Below are positions 11,401 to 26,400 of a stretch of 64,000 nt of DNA, one piece after another (position 1 is the stretch's first letter; every line of letters begins with the position of its first letter). The stretch is taken from contig OY740765.1 in NCBI GenBank assembly GCA_963513935.1, positions 144,649,618 to 144,713,617 of the forward strand, read 5' to 3'. The notes under the pieces are model-generated. The model was given only the letters and a program-made list of their open reading frames with translations, searched no databases and was not told the DNA's origin. The translations under genes were made by a program, and so were the position numbers. Source of the stretch: Aphrophora alni (lineage: Eukaryota; Arthropoda; Insecta; Hemiptera; Aphrophoridae).

Positions 11401-14400
11401 AAATATTTATCCATTTTAATGCTGAATAAGATATCTTTAGTTTTCTTGTATGGTGAAAAATAGCCTAAATATTGATGAAAGACTAATTCTTGGTAATTTA
11501 TTAGAATTCACAACTACTTAGCTTTATTTTTATTGTACTAATTTCAGGGATACGGTGACCAATATGTGTTGTTTGGTTTGTTTAGAGACTAGATTTCACC
11601 AAAATTTTATAAAAATCGTTAAAGGCAATTTTGAGAAGATCGAAATTTTCAATTTTAGTCTTATGGTAAAAATGTGCTCATACGCCAAATACGATCGAAG
11701 TTGGTCCACTTGTTTGGGTATAGAACGCTGATTAGATGAGATCATTTTAAAAACAAAGTTTTTTGCTCATGAACTCTGCAATGATGACCCGGTTTTGTGG
11801 AAGGTATGGTATCTCTCCATGACGTCGTGGGTTGTACATTTTAGGGGAAAATATAATTTGTTATGGTTATTTTTTTATTTTTTAGATTATTTGGCTATTT
11901 TTATGCTAGGAAAAAGTCAAAACACTATTTGTAGCAAGTCAACTCCCTTATAATACTCAGTGAGAACTATTATGTCTGCTTACATTATGTTAAGAACATT
12001 ATAGGGATATTGCAAAGACAGCAGATTATCAGAAAACACAATTCCACCAATCATGATTTAACTCAATTCACAAATTGGTTCCTAGTCCCCTGTCTATATA
12101 CAATTTCTGTGTTGTGCACCCCCTACTGGTCATTTAAACCATATTTCTATGCTTTTAAATATGTGCTAGCAGAATATTGTGCATTTGAATGTTCAGGCAA
12201 ATTAGGGATGGTGGAATATTTCAAAGACTGTATATAAAAGGTTGAGATGTTCCAAAAATGATGCTAAACTACTCCTAAGTGTAGATGGTTATTTTATGGT
12301 TGCTACAAAGTAAATCATATTAGCCAGTATTTCTCAGAAATGTTGTTACTGGTGAATGAATTACATTTTTTTTTTATGATTCCAAGTAAGTTTCTAATCA
12401 ACAATACTTGAACATACTTATTTGGAGTTTATAAACTCTAATGTCATTAACAGACCAATAGATAAGAAATAACTAAAACATGATAATAAAGCATCTGTAC
12501 TATTTTAAGATTTACAAAATTTAGTCATACATAAGGTAAATCAATTGAAATCTTGTACAAGTTAGGCTACAAAGAATTTTGGTTAATATGTAGCCTAAAT
12601 CTTAACATATTTCAAAATTCATTAACTTCAAATTTCAACTTGAAAAGAAAAAAATACTATTTTTAAAAAAATGTCACTGCGACAATTGAAAATGAAAAAT
12701 TAGAAATATACACATTACAATTATAAATCAATACATCATTCTCAACTATAAATTGAATTGCTAAGAGGCAAAAATAATATACTGGGAAAATACTTATATG
12801 AACTAAAAAATAATTAAAGCTAAATCAGTGTAGAAATAAGAGATTATGGCTACTGTTATGAACTTAATTAAAAAATAGAATATACAAAATTCCACTTCTA
12901 TAAAGCTGATATTGTTATCCCTTAAATTGCCAGTGGTCATGACAAAATCACACATTAACCTTTTCAAACAGTTGACAAAAAGTTGTTTTCCTGCTAAACC
13001 TTTATGTCACAACTTTGTTGATATGGAACCCTTATCAGTGGATTGTTTCCCTTTAAACTTGTATAGTGCAGTTTTGTGTAAACTTTCCTATAGTGTAGTT
13101 CTGTGAACTTAATTATAGTTATTTTGACTACTAAATTTAGCCTTATGACTGGGTTCCTTTTATAGGTTACAAGTTTTACTTTACAATATGAAGCTAATAT
13201 TGTAGTAAAATTTTATCAAAACCGTTGAAACAGATTTTTAGAAAATTGGAATTTTGAATTTTTGTCTCGTGGCAGGTACCACAAATTTTGAGGTATTGAA
13301 AAAGTGAAAAACACCCTAAAATATGGCTAAAATATTTGTGAAACATTCTAAGCTTGATAAAATTAGTTAATTCATTTAGACTGCACAGACTGTAATGTAT
13401 CACATTTTTGTGCTAATAGTTTTCAAAGTATAATAAAAATCGTCCTATATTGCTGATTTGTGACATCAGTAGATAATCCTGGTTGTGATCGAGATATGTT
13501 ATCAAAATATTAGACTTTGGATTGACAACGTAATACGGGAACAAGATGTGTGATATTCAAAGTCAGATATATTATTCACATAATAGATTATTTCTATATA
13601 AAATGTTCAGGAATGTGCATCTAATTATAAGAGCATTTTAGGTTTAAGAGCTTAAATGATAAAATGAATAATATTGTCCAACTGACAACCCTGTTAGTTC
13701 AAATCATAGAATAGAGATCTGTCAACACTGTTCAGATCCAACCCATTATATTGATTCTGTTGATTAAGGTAAAAAGTTTCTAGAAGATTCCGAATCCAAA
13801 TGATGTCTTGCTAAGTATTCGTTGATAGAAAAGTAGGAAATTCGCATCTTGAAGAGAGTCAAAGCAAAAGACACTTCTCGAGAAAACTCGAACCAATACA
13901 ATCTGTCTGGGTTAAGGCAAATTACCGCATGGTTGGGAGACGATTATTGTAAAATCTTAGGATAATAACCTTTGTTATTATTCTAAGAAAATATCCAAGT
14001 CCAGTATTCAAATTAAAATAACCTCAACTCGGGGCGTTAAATTATATTAAAGTGATAAATTCAGTGAATATGTGTTTGATATAGCACCTGCTAAGTTTAC
14101 AATTAATTATATTCTTTCAAATAAAAATTTATTATAGGACCTATCAGTGGCGGATCTAGAATTTTATTTTGGAGGGGGCTGAACAGGGGAAAATTTTGTG
14201 AAAGGACTTTCATATAATGAAGCGACCAAAACAGTAGTTTAACGTTGTTTTATGGAGTAAAAACGTGTGTTTCATATTAAAGGTTTTCAGGATGTTTTGT
14301 TTACTAATTTACTAATGAAATACATTAAAGTTAATAAAAGGCAGATTAAAAATGTGAAAAGGATTTATTTTTAAGTACATCGTACATTTAATATTTCAGA

Positions 14401-17400
14401 GTAGTTCTACTGGCTAGACATGAATAAATAATGACGGAGACACAGTTGGAATTTTTGTTTGGAGACTTGGAGTGATGGTCTGAGAACTAACACTGTCATT
14501 GTCTTCATCACTACGCTGTAAAGGAACCGCAAACGCCTTGTGTGCTTTTGAGCAAACTTTAAATTTTCTTACAAAAAACATTTTTTAAAGGTTTTGGGGG
14601 GGGGCTTCAGCCCGAAAGCCCCCCCCATAGATCCGCCACTGGGACCTATTGAATTGAAGTTTCGATTAAAAGACAATAATTAAAAGAAATTATTGAGATA
14701 TATTGAATTTGGGAGATTGTGTTAGTTATTCAAAAATAAAAAGGGACAAGAATGTTTATTTGATTTGATTAAATATTAAGACTATTTGATAAACATTTTG
14801 ATTTGGTTTTATTTTATGAACATATGAGTTTCAGGTTGGATTAATATTGTTAATATTAAGTTTCTATTTTGTTCTAAAATTGTTAATAATTGTATCCATT
14901 TCAGATATTACCACTGTGTTTTAATTTAAGTACATTCTTCCAAAGAATTCTTGCCCCAGGATTAACTTTATTTTAAAAAAGAGTACATATTTTCAATCAC
15001 ATGTTGGCGACCTATATTTGAATTTGTAGTAGTTTGATGAGTACGGATGTACAATAGTAAATAATAATCTTTAAAATCAATAAATTCTGATCCGAGGAGG
15101 CAGGAAGATTAATACATGACAGATAATAAATATCATTTCCAAAATATGACAGTTATACGACAGCTGTCTTAAATTTTGACTTATTGAAAAACAAATTATT
15201 AAGATATACCAAAATTTGCAAACATACCAAATTTAATAAAAATCCATTCATTTGAGCTGTATAGCACAAAAAGACAGATATATAGCACACACAAAAAACA
15301 CCGTTTAGGGGTCAAAATCGATATTTCAGTGAAAAACTCAACTCAGATTTTTTGACCATCACATAATTAACTGTCTCTATCCTACACATAAATAATAAAG
15401 TACCAAATTAGAATTGGAAAACAGCACATTAATAATTATTATAAGGCTTTCCAAGCTGTTGACAAAACCTGTCAACTGAACAAGTATGACAACAGATTAA
15501 AGTGCTTTTGAGTTGGCAATCAATATTAGATAGTAAATGATGCTTCATCACCAAGATGTAAACGATTTATTGTAATCATTAATGATATTAGTGTGTTGTA
15601 GGTATCTCTAGATAAGTACATTTAAGTAGGGACTTGAGAATCTAATACTTGTAAATGGTTTCAATGAATTATGCAAGGTTTTATTATTAGCCCTTACCTA
15701 GTAGTTAAAAAAAAATTACATAACAATGAAGATTTTCCTTATTGTTTAAAGCCGAAAAACCTCTCAATCATCATCACCCTATAAAAAAAGATGAAGAAAA
15801 GAATATAAAGTACTTTAAGTTGTAATATACAGTTACAATTTTGAATTAAAACTTGTAGTTTTTTTTCTTTGTTGTTTAAAGGCAAAAAACCTTTCAGTCA
15901 TTATCTCATTAAAGATTAAAAAAAAAAAAAAAATTGGCATAAAATAAAGGACCCCTAGCCTGATAGGAAAGATGAAAGAGAGGGATCTAATCCAAGACTA
16001 CATGAAGAAAGGTGTAGATCCAGCTAGGGGGTTCTTGGGTCTGTACCTGCACTCACTATGAGTGACCCCTGAAGGTCGGAAGAAGAAAAAGAATTGGTTA
16101 AGAGAGGGGGAGACCTGATAGGAAAGATGAAAGCAATCTAACCAAGGGCTACATGAAAAAAAGATATGAATCCAGCTAGGTACTGTCAGGATTGCCAACA
16201 CTTCCTCACTAATAGTGAAGTCCCTCTGAAGGTCCATATAACTTTATATTATGTATGTATAAGAAAATAAAAATGTTATTTTCTGTAATTCATTTATGTA
16301 TACATTAAAGTTCATGAAAGTTAAATTTAGTGGAAATCTCAGGAAATGAAACTTTCCAACAATTATATAGATTATATCATATGAAACTTTAAAACAATTA
16401 CATTCATGTAAATGAAATAAAAATATGTAAACTCCTTGAGAAAAAGTTTTTAAAACACTTCAAATATCATTTCTCATTTGCATTGTTTATTTTATTTTTA
16501 TTTTTTTTATTATTTTTTTTAATTACTGCTACTTATGCCTCATTCACACCAATATATTTAATACTTTCAAATTCAAGCTCTATTCCTAGTTTTTTAAATT
16601 CTTAATTTTTCTACTTCCGGTAAATTAATATTATCTTTAAGTTATCATATTATTATTAAACTCGTAGATTGTAAATGTTGTTAATTTTCTTAAATTTTGT
16701 ATTTTTTTAAATTACTTATTTTGTTCATGAATTAAGGACAGGATTTTTGTTTTATTTGTGTCCACAAATGTTTGATAGATGGATATTTTAAAAGATGTTT
16801 GCAATATAGTGAAAAACACAATGAAAATCTGTTCTACTCTTTCTTTTTTTCTTTTAAAATAAGCATTATGCTGACATTTGTAACAGTTGTTTGCAATTTA
16901 ATAAAAAAAAGTTAACACATTCGAAATATTTTCTTTTCATTTTGCTAACATATGCGATGTTTGCAATTTAATGAAAAACTCATTCAAAATCTTTTGTTTT
17001 CTTTCCTTTCTTTTACAATGAGCATTTTGCTGACATTTGTTTGATATTTTAAATGTTGTTAAAAATTTATTGAAAATTTTGACACATTCAAATCTTTTTC
17101 TTTCTTTCTTTTTAAATGAGCATTTTGCTGAAATTTGTATCTCCAGATGTTTTGACAAATGGGTATGTTAAAAATTGTTTGCAATTATGAAAATTATACT
17201 ATATTTAAAATATAATAATTGGAAAATGATTTGAAACTGTTACAATGTTAAAAGGGTCCACCACAATCTTATGCATTAACATATGTCACACTCTCCTCAG
17301 GGGCTTATTTATAGTGAGTACAGGTGTAGAAATCCCAAGATATACTACCTGGATCTACACCTTTTTGCATGTATTCTTAGATCCCTCTCTTTGACTTTCT

Positions 17401-20400
17401 TTATCAGGTCTCTCTTTACCAAATTTGTTTATTTCCTGGCCCTGACACTATTCAAGATTTAGAGGTGTATATTTTATGTTATTTTAATTCCTATTTTTAT
17501 AAGGTAATGATGACCGAAAGATTTATATAACAAAGAAAAAATCATGTGTGACATGTTTAACATTAAATGTACCCTTTGACAGTATTTAAAAAGTCAAATT
17601 TCAGAAGAATATGATTTTTTTCATATTCTCCTAGCTGGAGATATGACACAGACATTTATAAAACATCCATTCATTAAAAATCCATTGAAAACTGTGTACA
17701 TCATCATATTACTTTTTTTTTTTTTAATTGATCCAAATTTAAGATACCAACCAAAAATATAAATTTCAATATAATAGGGGAGATCAGGTATGAAACTTCA
17801 CTTTGTACCAAATCTATGAAAATTGTAGAAAAAGTAGGGGTAGGACACTTTTTAGTGAATTGTTATAATTAGCTATTAAAACTATGATAGATAAAAATAA
17901 AAGACTTACCAACAGTTGTTGAAGGCCTTGCTGTTGTTGTTGCTGGAAAATAAAATAACCATAATTAGCCTAGCAGTTTTTTGTTGATGATATTTAACAA
18001 TTATTCAATTCAAATTCAGGATGTTAGTTCAAAATTTATTTAATACTCCTTTTCTTTCCTCAATAACAATTCTATAAGAAACTCATTTACAGGATTAAAT
18101 AACCAAACTAATTTCTATGAACTAATTATAAAATAAACCTAAAGACCACATTAGAACTAATAATAAATCAAATAAACATTATTTTTTTAACATATCACGT
18201 TTTTAAAATGGACTAAAGAGTATAAAATAATTTTTCATGATCCTTCTACAATTTTGAGGGAGGATTGTTAGTGGATTAAGCATGCAATCTATGATAGTTA
18301 AGGAGGAGTAAATAAATTAAATTACAGTGAATCTCATTTCCGATCCACTGAAATTAGCTGTGAATTCATCCGGATTGTCTACTTGTATTATTTACTGGCT
18401 GCGCCCCACGTTTTTCTCTCCAAGTATTCCAAATATATCCTTAACCACTAACAATCCTCCCTCAAAATTGTAGAAGGATCATGAAAATTATTTTATACTT
18501 TTTGGTCCGTTTTAAAAACGTGGTGAAAAAAAAATTATTTGATTTATTATTTTCTGTTTTTTAGTCTTATGTCCGGGTGAAAGACATCCTGTTTAGCTGA
18601 AAATGTCTGAAATTAAAAATATTACCTCTTATTACTGTACCTATAATAGTTCTATTAGTCTTGTAACTTAGAAAATACACACTTGAAATACAAGTTCTGC
18701 TGTTATACAAGTGCACACTTGAAACCGAAGTTCTGCTGTTACAGCAACACGAGAGAGCAGAAACGATAGTGTTGATGCTGTAAACTACACTGCAGAATAT
18801 TCAAAGCTCGCAAAGCAGATGCTGCTCTCATCAAATATTGTTTAAACAATCTTGCAGACAAGGAACAGAGTGAATATTGTATTGTCATCCAATTCTGACC
18901 TATGTTCAAAATTTCAGGTCTCTAGCTTATCGGGAAGTTAGTTTAAACTCAATTGCAAAATTCCACCCTGACAAGACAGACAGATATGACGGAAACCGAA
19001 CTAATAAAAATGTGGTAAAAAAGGTTATTTAAGAAACAGTAATAAATTAATGAATCTTTCTTAAACCAGTCAACTGCATTCCTCATCCATGATTTTAATC
19101 ATCTACACCACCCACAGTCAAAGGAAAAAAAAGCCTGTACTTATCTGTTATTGGAAACAAATTGTAAAGGTTGCCAACATGAAAATAAATTACTTTATTA
19201 TTACACATTGCAGTTGTCGTAGTGTGCTACTGTTCACCGAAAATCATGAGACTGTATAAGAAATAAAGAAGTTTAACATTCTTAATATAAGTTTAATATA
19301 AGAGAGAATATTCTTAAATTCACATTCTGTATGTTTTTACATGTAATAAAATAATTAATATTCCTCGCCGCTATAACTGCTGCAGAGTTCTGTGCTCCAG
19401 ATCAACTCTCCTCCAAGCTTGTCTGTCCTCCACTTATCTTTCCATCCTCTAACCTTCAGCTTCCCAAGATCCACCATCCATTTTTCTGGGCCTTCCTCTT
19501 AATCTTCATCCCCCAGATGTGATCAGGAGCACCTTTTTAAACTGCTTCATCTTCCGGAATTCATTGAACATGCCCTGCCCATCTGACCCTTCTTTGCTTA
19601 TTCATTGTAACAATGTCCACCTCTCCATATAAATCATAAATCGGCAAATCTGGACTGCCCTTGAGCCTACTGTATTTGTAAAAGATCGCAAAATTTACAA
19701 TTTCTAAAAATCTACTATAATGATATTGATACTCAAATGTAGCTGCTAATGACCAAACAAAGCATGTTGGACATAATCTCCTCGAAAATCCTAGTGTTGG
19801 ATTTTTTCCAATTTACTTTTGAACTATAATTTCCCCAGACAGAGTCATAAAGGCTTATAAGGAACATGAGAGGAAGTGGGTTCCTCTAAGTAAATTGCAT
19901 CCAACCTTCTTTCCTTTGGCTGGGGCAATAAAAAGAATGTGGTAAGTTTCAACACAGAGTATGATCAACTGATAAAATATATACACAGGGTGGGCGTAAT
20001 CACTGGGGAACCTCTGTGTGGAAATGTGACCAACAAAAGGAACCTACTCTTTGAATGTAAACATCTTGAGCAGGAAAGGATTGAAACTTTCGGTTTGTTT
20101 ATAACAACTTGGGTTTTTTTTTAGAATATCGGTGACATGTGATTTGACAATCCCTCAACACAACCTTGTCAGTATATTATGGAATTAATTAATCTGATTA
20201 TGACAAAAATTCAGCGGCTGACTTCTACAACGATTCGATACCACAAACAGTCACAAGACACTTCACAAAAGTAAATGTTAATCTCAGGTCATTTTAAAAT
20301 TGCTCACCCTGTTTCTTTTTAATCAATTTTTTTTTTAAATATACTTTTTTAAGAGCAAGATTTGTATTTAATTTATTTAAACCTAAAAGTATGTTTGCTA

Positions 20401-23400
20401 AACTGACAATACATACCCCAATGATAGCATTCAATTCCGTCATAGTGACTTGCTTAGCTCGCTCCACCGCTGTCGCTACTTGTTGCTGATGCTGAAACCA
20501 AATGATACCAACTTAGCACACCCGTGACAATCGCAAACAAAATTAAATAAGTTAACTTTTCAAATTTTAGCAAACAGGTAGGGTACCCTATTCGTTTCTT
20601 AACCTGACTAAAAATTCTCTTAGTAAATGTGTTATTCTCCCTCCCCCTAACAAATTCCAACAATACCCCAACCCAAAAACTTTGAATATTATTCAATATT
20701 AATGATAATATTAGCTGTGCCTAATATAGCGGCTCTTGTCCATATAGAAATCATGCTTTGTGTGCATATCCTTAATCACAGCACTATTCAAGTTATAACC
20801 ACCAATAATTTTCAAGCCTGTGAAGGAATTTTAATATTTTTTCCAAGTCTAAATAGCCTAACATTTAAATTATGAACAGCATTGATGTCTTCAGTTCCAA
20901 TCGTTATTTAAATCATAATAACTCCGTCACAGACAAAACATGTTGTAGCTGATAATTTAAAGAAAATGCACAAAATCTATAAAAATCTGAATTTTCTATT
21001 TTTCAGATGCAAATATGGGGTAAAACTGAAGAACTACTTCGCTAATTTAAAACGAATTTTCAGTTTCAATTAGCATATAAATCATGTACTGTATCAACTT
21101 TGTCATTAATAAACTATAAATCAACATAAAAATCTTAAGAAAATTTATATCTGTGTGTAAAATATTTAGAAAATTCTGGTTTTCGTATTACCAGTACAGA
21201 CAAAATTCTTATAACTTGGAAACTACTTAATCAATTTGAATCACACAAAGAATGAAACCTGACCAGATAGAAACTAAGCTTACAGACATAGAGACATTGT
21301 GTTTTATATATGTAGCGATGGTGCAATAAAGAGCTTTGTCCTTCATTGGATGCTCTTACTATATCCTACTGATCTGGAAATTAACAAATTAAAGAGAAAG
21401 GTTTTTGAAATAATCATTGTAATAAGAGGTATAAGATATCAAGTCGAAATCTTATCGATATCTCTCCGGAGGTTAAGATATTCCCGTGGCAATGGATGAG
21501 CCGACTCAAATATACATAGACACTGTGCATGCGTTCACATATTTAACAAGTGTTTATCAGAATCACCGGGTTTCCTTTTATTTTGTAATGTATAAACATA
21601 TTCCAAATTTGGAATGGTTGGTTAACATATATGTGGAAATGGCCTGGGTTAGTATTATGGAAAAGCTAAATAACCCAAACATGGTGTGAATTTATAATAT
21701 AACTGTTATGTCGTAATAAGTTGTAGTAAGTTGTTATTGAATGCATGACAGTTTGTTAAAATTACTTTTACAAGTTCTTCGACAGCTGGTCCCCATGATT
21801 GGTTAATGGTCAGGACGTATAAAGGAAATTATAACCTACATAGGTTAGGGCTCACACAATTTAAAAAATCTATAGTTAATGGTAGGCTAACCACCAAGGT
21901 ATCCTATCGTTACATTACTAACTCTCATAGCTCTAAAACCACTGCATATATTTTACTAATGTTTTGTTTGCTTTGAGAAGCTTAAAAAATTTATTTTAAT
22001 ATTACTTGGTTTTAAACTAAAGAATACTTGAAAAAAATAAGGATATTTTTGAAAATAAAAAAATTAATAAATTGTTTTCTTCATTGTCAACTGTGTAAGA
22101 AAAAATAAATAAATAATATCATTTATTTGAAATAGATTTTTATTATTTGACTACTTTTGAACATAAAACCAAAATTTCAAGCAGTTCATAGAAAAATTTA
22201 GTAAGTTACATTAGTTTTAAAATTATATAACAGAATCGAAAATTATATATTTTTCATTATAAAAATCACTATCCCCATCTATAATTCAACTTGTAGTCAA
22301 ATTTCACTTGATCTTAAATCCCATTCAAAATATTGGTTACAGTATTCACGTATACAAATTTTGAAACTCATAAATCACTATAAAACAAAGCATGAATGCA
22401 AAAAGCACAATGTAAACAACCTAACCTCACAGACAAAAACTAACTTCAAAAACAAACACTGATGTACCTGTACTAACTAGTTTAGAAAGTTCGTGACATT
22501 CATCTATGGCCATAAATATAAAATAAATCAGAAATTAATAAAAACAAAAACTGAAAATTTCGTTGTTCCACATTTCTGATATATCTGGGTTAAAGATAGA
22601 AAAGTCAAAAGATTTTTTAATACAAAAATACACATTTTCTGTATATGTCTATGTTGTGTGTTTTTCGTCTTTTTTCATACTATAGGCCTAGCCTTGGACA
22701 CCTTTCTCGTGTCACTAGTTTTAGTTTTAGTTTCTAGGTTATCTAGAGGCTTTCATGTTCTAGGTTTATCACCAAAATAACAAGAGATGATCCACACTCT
22801 TGAAATGTCAATTATTACTTTGTATATAAATAAATGATAGCAAATGTTTAAATAAATGATAATAATAATACAAAATTTTACCGTACCTCTAAAAATATAT
22901 GTTTGTGTTCCAAATTTTTAAAATCTAGAACAGAACTGTCCAAACCTAGTAATACTTCCTACTCAAAAACCTTTTTGTTTCTTTAGAATATTTAATTTAT
23001 AACCTAAACACATTACTCAGAAAAGGAGAATTTCAGTTTCCTTTTTTTGTCTAAAAAATTGGTTCTTCTCACACTAAAATATTGTTTGCAAATCTATTTT
23101 ATTTTTCAATTTGTTGCTACTTTATTATTATTTGTAAATGTATTCTACTACTTTATTTTTTTTTTTTTTTGCAATTAGACCTTACCTTTTAAAAAACTGA
23201 ATAACAATGATTAATAGCTTCCTATTTTATCTGCTGAAAGTAAAATGATGATACCCTACTCTGAACGCTCTGCAATTTCACAACTTTTGTTTTATTACCA
23301 TTCAATTCAAACTGTATGCAGTAAACCAAGAATAAAGTTCAAACATAGTATTTTCAGTCATATTTTTCAATTCTCTAAAATTATTTGTTTGAACTACTGC

Positions 23401-26400
23401 AGTGGTGTCAGATGTTATACTTAAGTTACGTTAGATTAGGTCAAGTTAGGATAGGTTATGTTAGGTTAGATTGGAATAGGAAGGTTATAATTGGTATGGT
23501 TAGGTGTGAGGTAACATCTGCATACATGATAATACTAGAACTGATTCTAGATGTTAAATTATTCATATAAATTATAAATAAAAGTGGTCCTAAAATAGTT
23601 CCTGTTTATTAAATACAATTAAGTTGATTTTAGAAAGAAGAGAGGGGAGTGACATTATTAAGTAAATTTGTAAAGGTGTTGTTTTTAATAAATAATAATA
23701 TGAACAATCGAATTATAAGATAAAAACAGAATATGTTATATAGCTTACCTCTTGGGCTAGGAAAGGTAGAACTTGAGCAATGATTGCATTTAACCTCTTT
23801 GCTATTTCAGTCTGTCAACAAACAAGAAAACAATAAATAGAAAATACACAACAAAAATGTTACAAGGAATGTTTTGTAAGTAATGTCCAGTTTGTATTTT
23901 CTGCATATATAGCCCATGCAAACAGATGTTGCTAGCGTACCATGTTTGAGTAAATCATTAGAAAATTTGTGGCATTTACGAGCCGATTCTGAGTGATGCA
24001 AAAGTAAGACAATGGTGCTATTTATTTTGAAAAGAGAAAACAAATGTTCACTATGTAAACTTAACGGTAGGTCATTATTGATCTCAAATGATGGTGAAGA
24101 AATTTAGGCTATATATAAAAAAAAGTTAAAACCATAGTGTCATGTTTATTTTTGATGTTTGCTAATCTTTCACAATCTGTGAATTATGAAGTTCTGACTG
24201 GAAAATTGTCTATACAAGACAGATGCCAAAGATGTTAAGTGACACACACAACCAGAAACATCTTGCCACACCGCGTGAATTTTTTTGGCATTACCATCAT
24301 AAAAGTGATAAATTTGTTTGATCACATTATTACGAAACCTAGATTTCATATTCATACATCAAACGTAGCAGCAGTTGATGCAAAGGTGACAATCATGGTG
24401 GCAAATCATTTTCCATTTTTTCTTGACTGCCAAGAGAAAAAAGTTGCAATAGGCCAAATCTGAATAATAGGGTGGTTGGAGGAGAAGTTTCATAGAGGAA
24501 GTCAACAATTTTAGCCATTGCAATTAGAGATGATGGATTGAGAAGAGAATTTTTTTCTTCACCGATTGGGAGTGGTTTTTCATCAATTCACTCCGAATTT
24601 GTTCCAAAATATCTAATGATCACTTTTCCCTTTTCCAGATAGTACACACAAATCAGATGATGCGAATCCCCAGAAAATTATGGCCATAACTATTTAGTTG
24701 ATCATACCATTTTACCTTCTTCAGAGCACATTCGCCAGCAACTGCTCTTTTATTTTTCGTGTATAGTAATGTATTTATGTCTCATCAACCCTCAGGGGTT
24801 CACTCATAGTGACAACTTTTGATCTTTTCCAACCCTGAAGCTATAATAGTATTCAAAGGCTACCATTTCTTCTTCTATTTTTTTTTTATAAACCGATGAT
24901 GACCAAGAGGTTTCTTGCCTTCAAACAGCAAAGAGAAAAAATCATGTTTCTTCAACAATTACATAACATCTTAAAAGCTTACTTGGATTGCATTTGATTA
25001 TATCCAAACACTAAAAATCACTTTTTCCATTACAACAACGAAACTTATTCACTTTCGAATGGTGCCCAAAAATGTCAATTAAACAGATCTTCTTGAAACT
25101 TTGTTGTTTACCTAAATATGATGGTAAACATTAGATAAAATTAACCAGTCCAATGTACTTGTTGCAGTCGATGCATGGAGAAGTTTGTGTTTTGTGCTGT
25201 ACAATTCTTTATATATTTATATGTAATTATAAACTATTATGAAAAAGCGAAAGGATGAAAAATTGTTTACCTGAAGATGGCTTTTTAATGCCGAAACCGG
25301 TAGTACTTTTATAAAAATTAAAAAAAGAAAAGGATTGTGATGGACCTAATAAGGTAAGAATTGGCATTAAATTATATTTTTTGTTATATTACTGATCAAA
25401 TATGCTATTGCCGTAATTACTGTCACGTGGTTTCAATTTTTTGAATTATTAAGTTTCTACTAGAAAATATATCGCACGAATAAGTTTTGAATTATCCATC
25501 TGTCTTGTTAATGATAAGCTTACAAGGAAATTGGAAGGAGAACTTTAAAGTGGATATTGATCACAAATCTGCAAGTAGCAATAACAGCCAATTAGCAGTA
25601 ATGAAGTGGTTGAGGTGCACACTTCTCAAATGTCTCATTTATTAAATTGATGTTAAGATTTTTACTGATATAGGCCTAGTGTTTTTATTTTTTAACGTAC
25701 ACATAGTACAGAGAAGGTTATGTGATGGGTCAAAACCCATGTAGAATTTTTTGTGGAAATATCCATTTTGAAGACATTATATCTTGAGTTTTGGTTTTTA
25801 GAATGGATGTCCATTTGGCATTTGTTTTTGTGCAGTGTCCTACAGCCAAAATGTGTGGGCAAATTTTAATCAAATTTGACATGTGGTCATATATTTTTGG
25901 TCATATCTCGGGACAGTTCTATGCATTTTTTTAAACTCAAAATTTGGAGATAGCTGCCATAATAAAATCACTCAAAATTATGATTTTCTCAAAATGGTCT
26001 AGCGATTTTGATCAGTCTTCCTCAAATACCCTCTAAGGATCCAAATAAAATGTATTGGGTCAACATTTCTCCAAAATTGCTCACAAAGGGGATTTTTAAA
26101 AGGGTTTTACAGGAATTTTACACGTAGAGGTTAGTCGAGATTTTTTGTATTAATCTTTACATTTTAAATATGAATAAAATCAGTAGAGTTGATTTTGAGA
26201 AATTACATATTTTACCACTCACAAACCGGCATTTATTTAAGGAAATGGCAACCTGTTGATTTTGTTTGGGTCCTTCAATTAGAGACAAAACTAAGAGAAA
26301 AATGATACTGCTGATTTTAGAGAAAATCATAATTTTGTGTTTCTTTTCTTATAGCAGTTACTTACTAATTACTACTCTTAGCTTATTATTTTGAGTAAAC

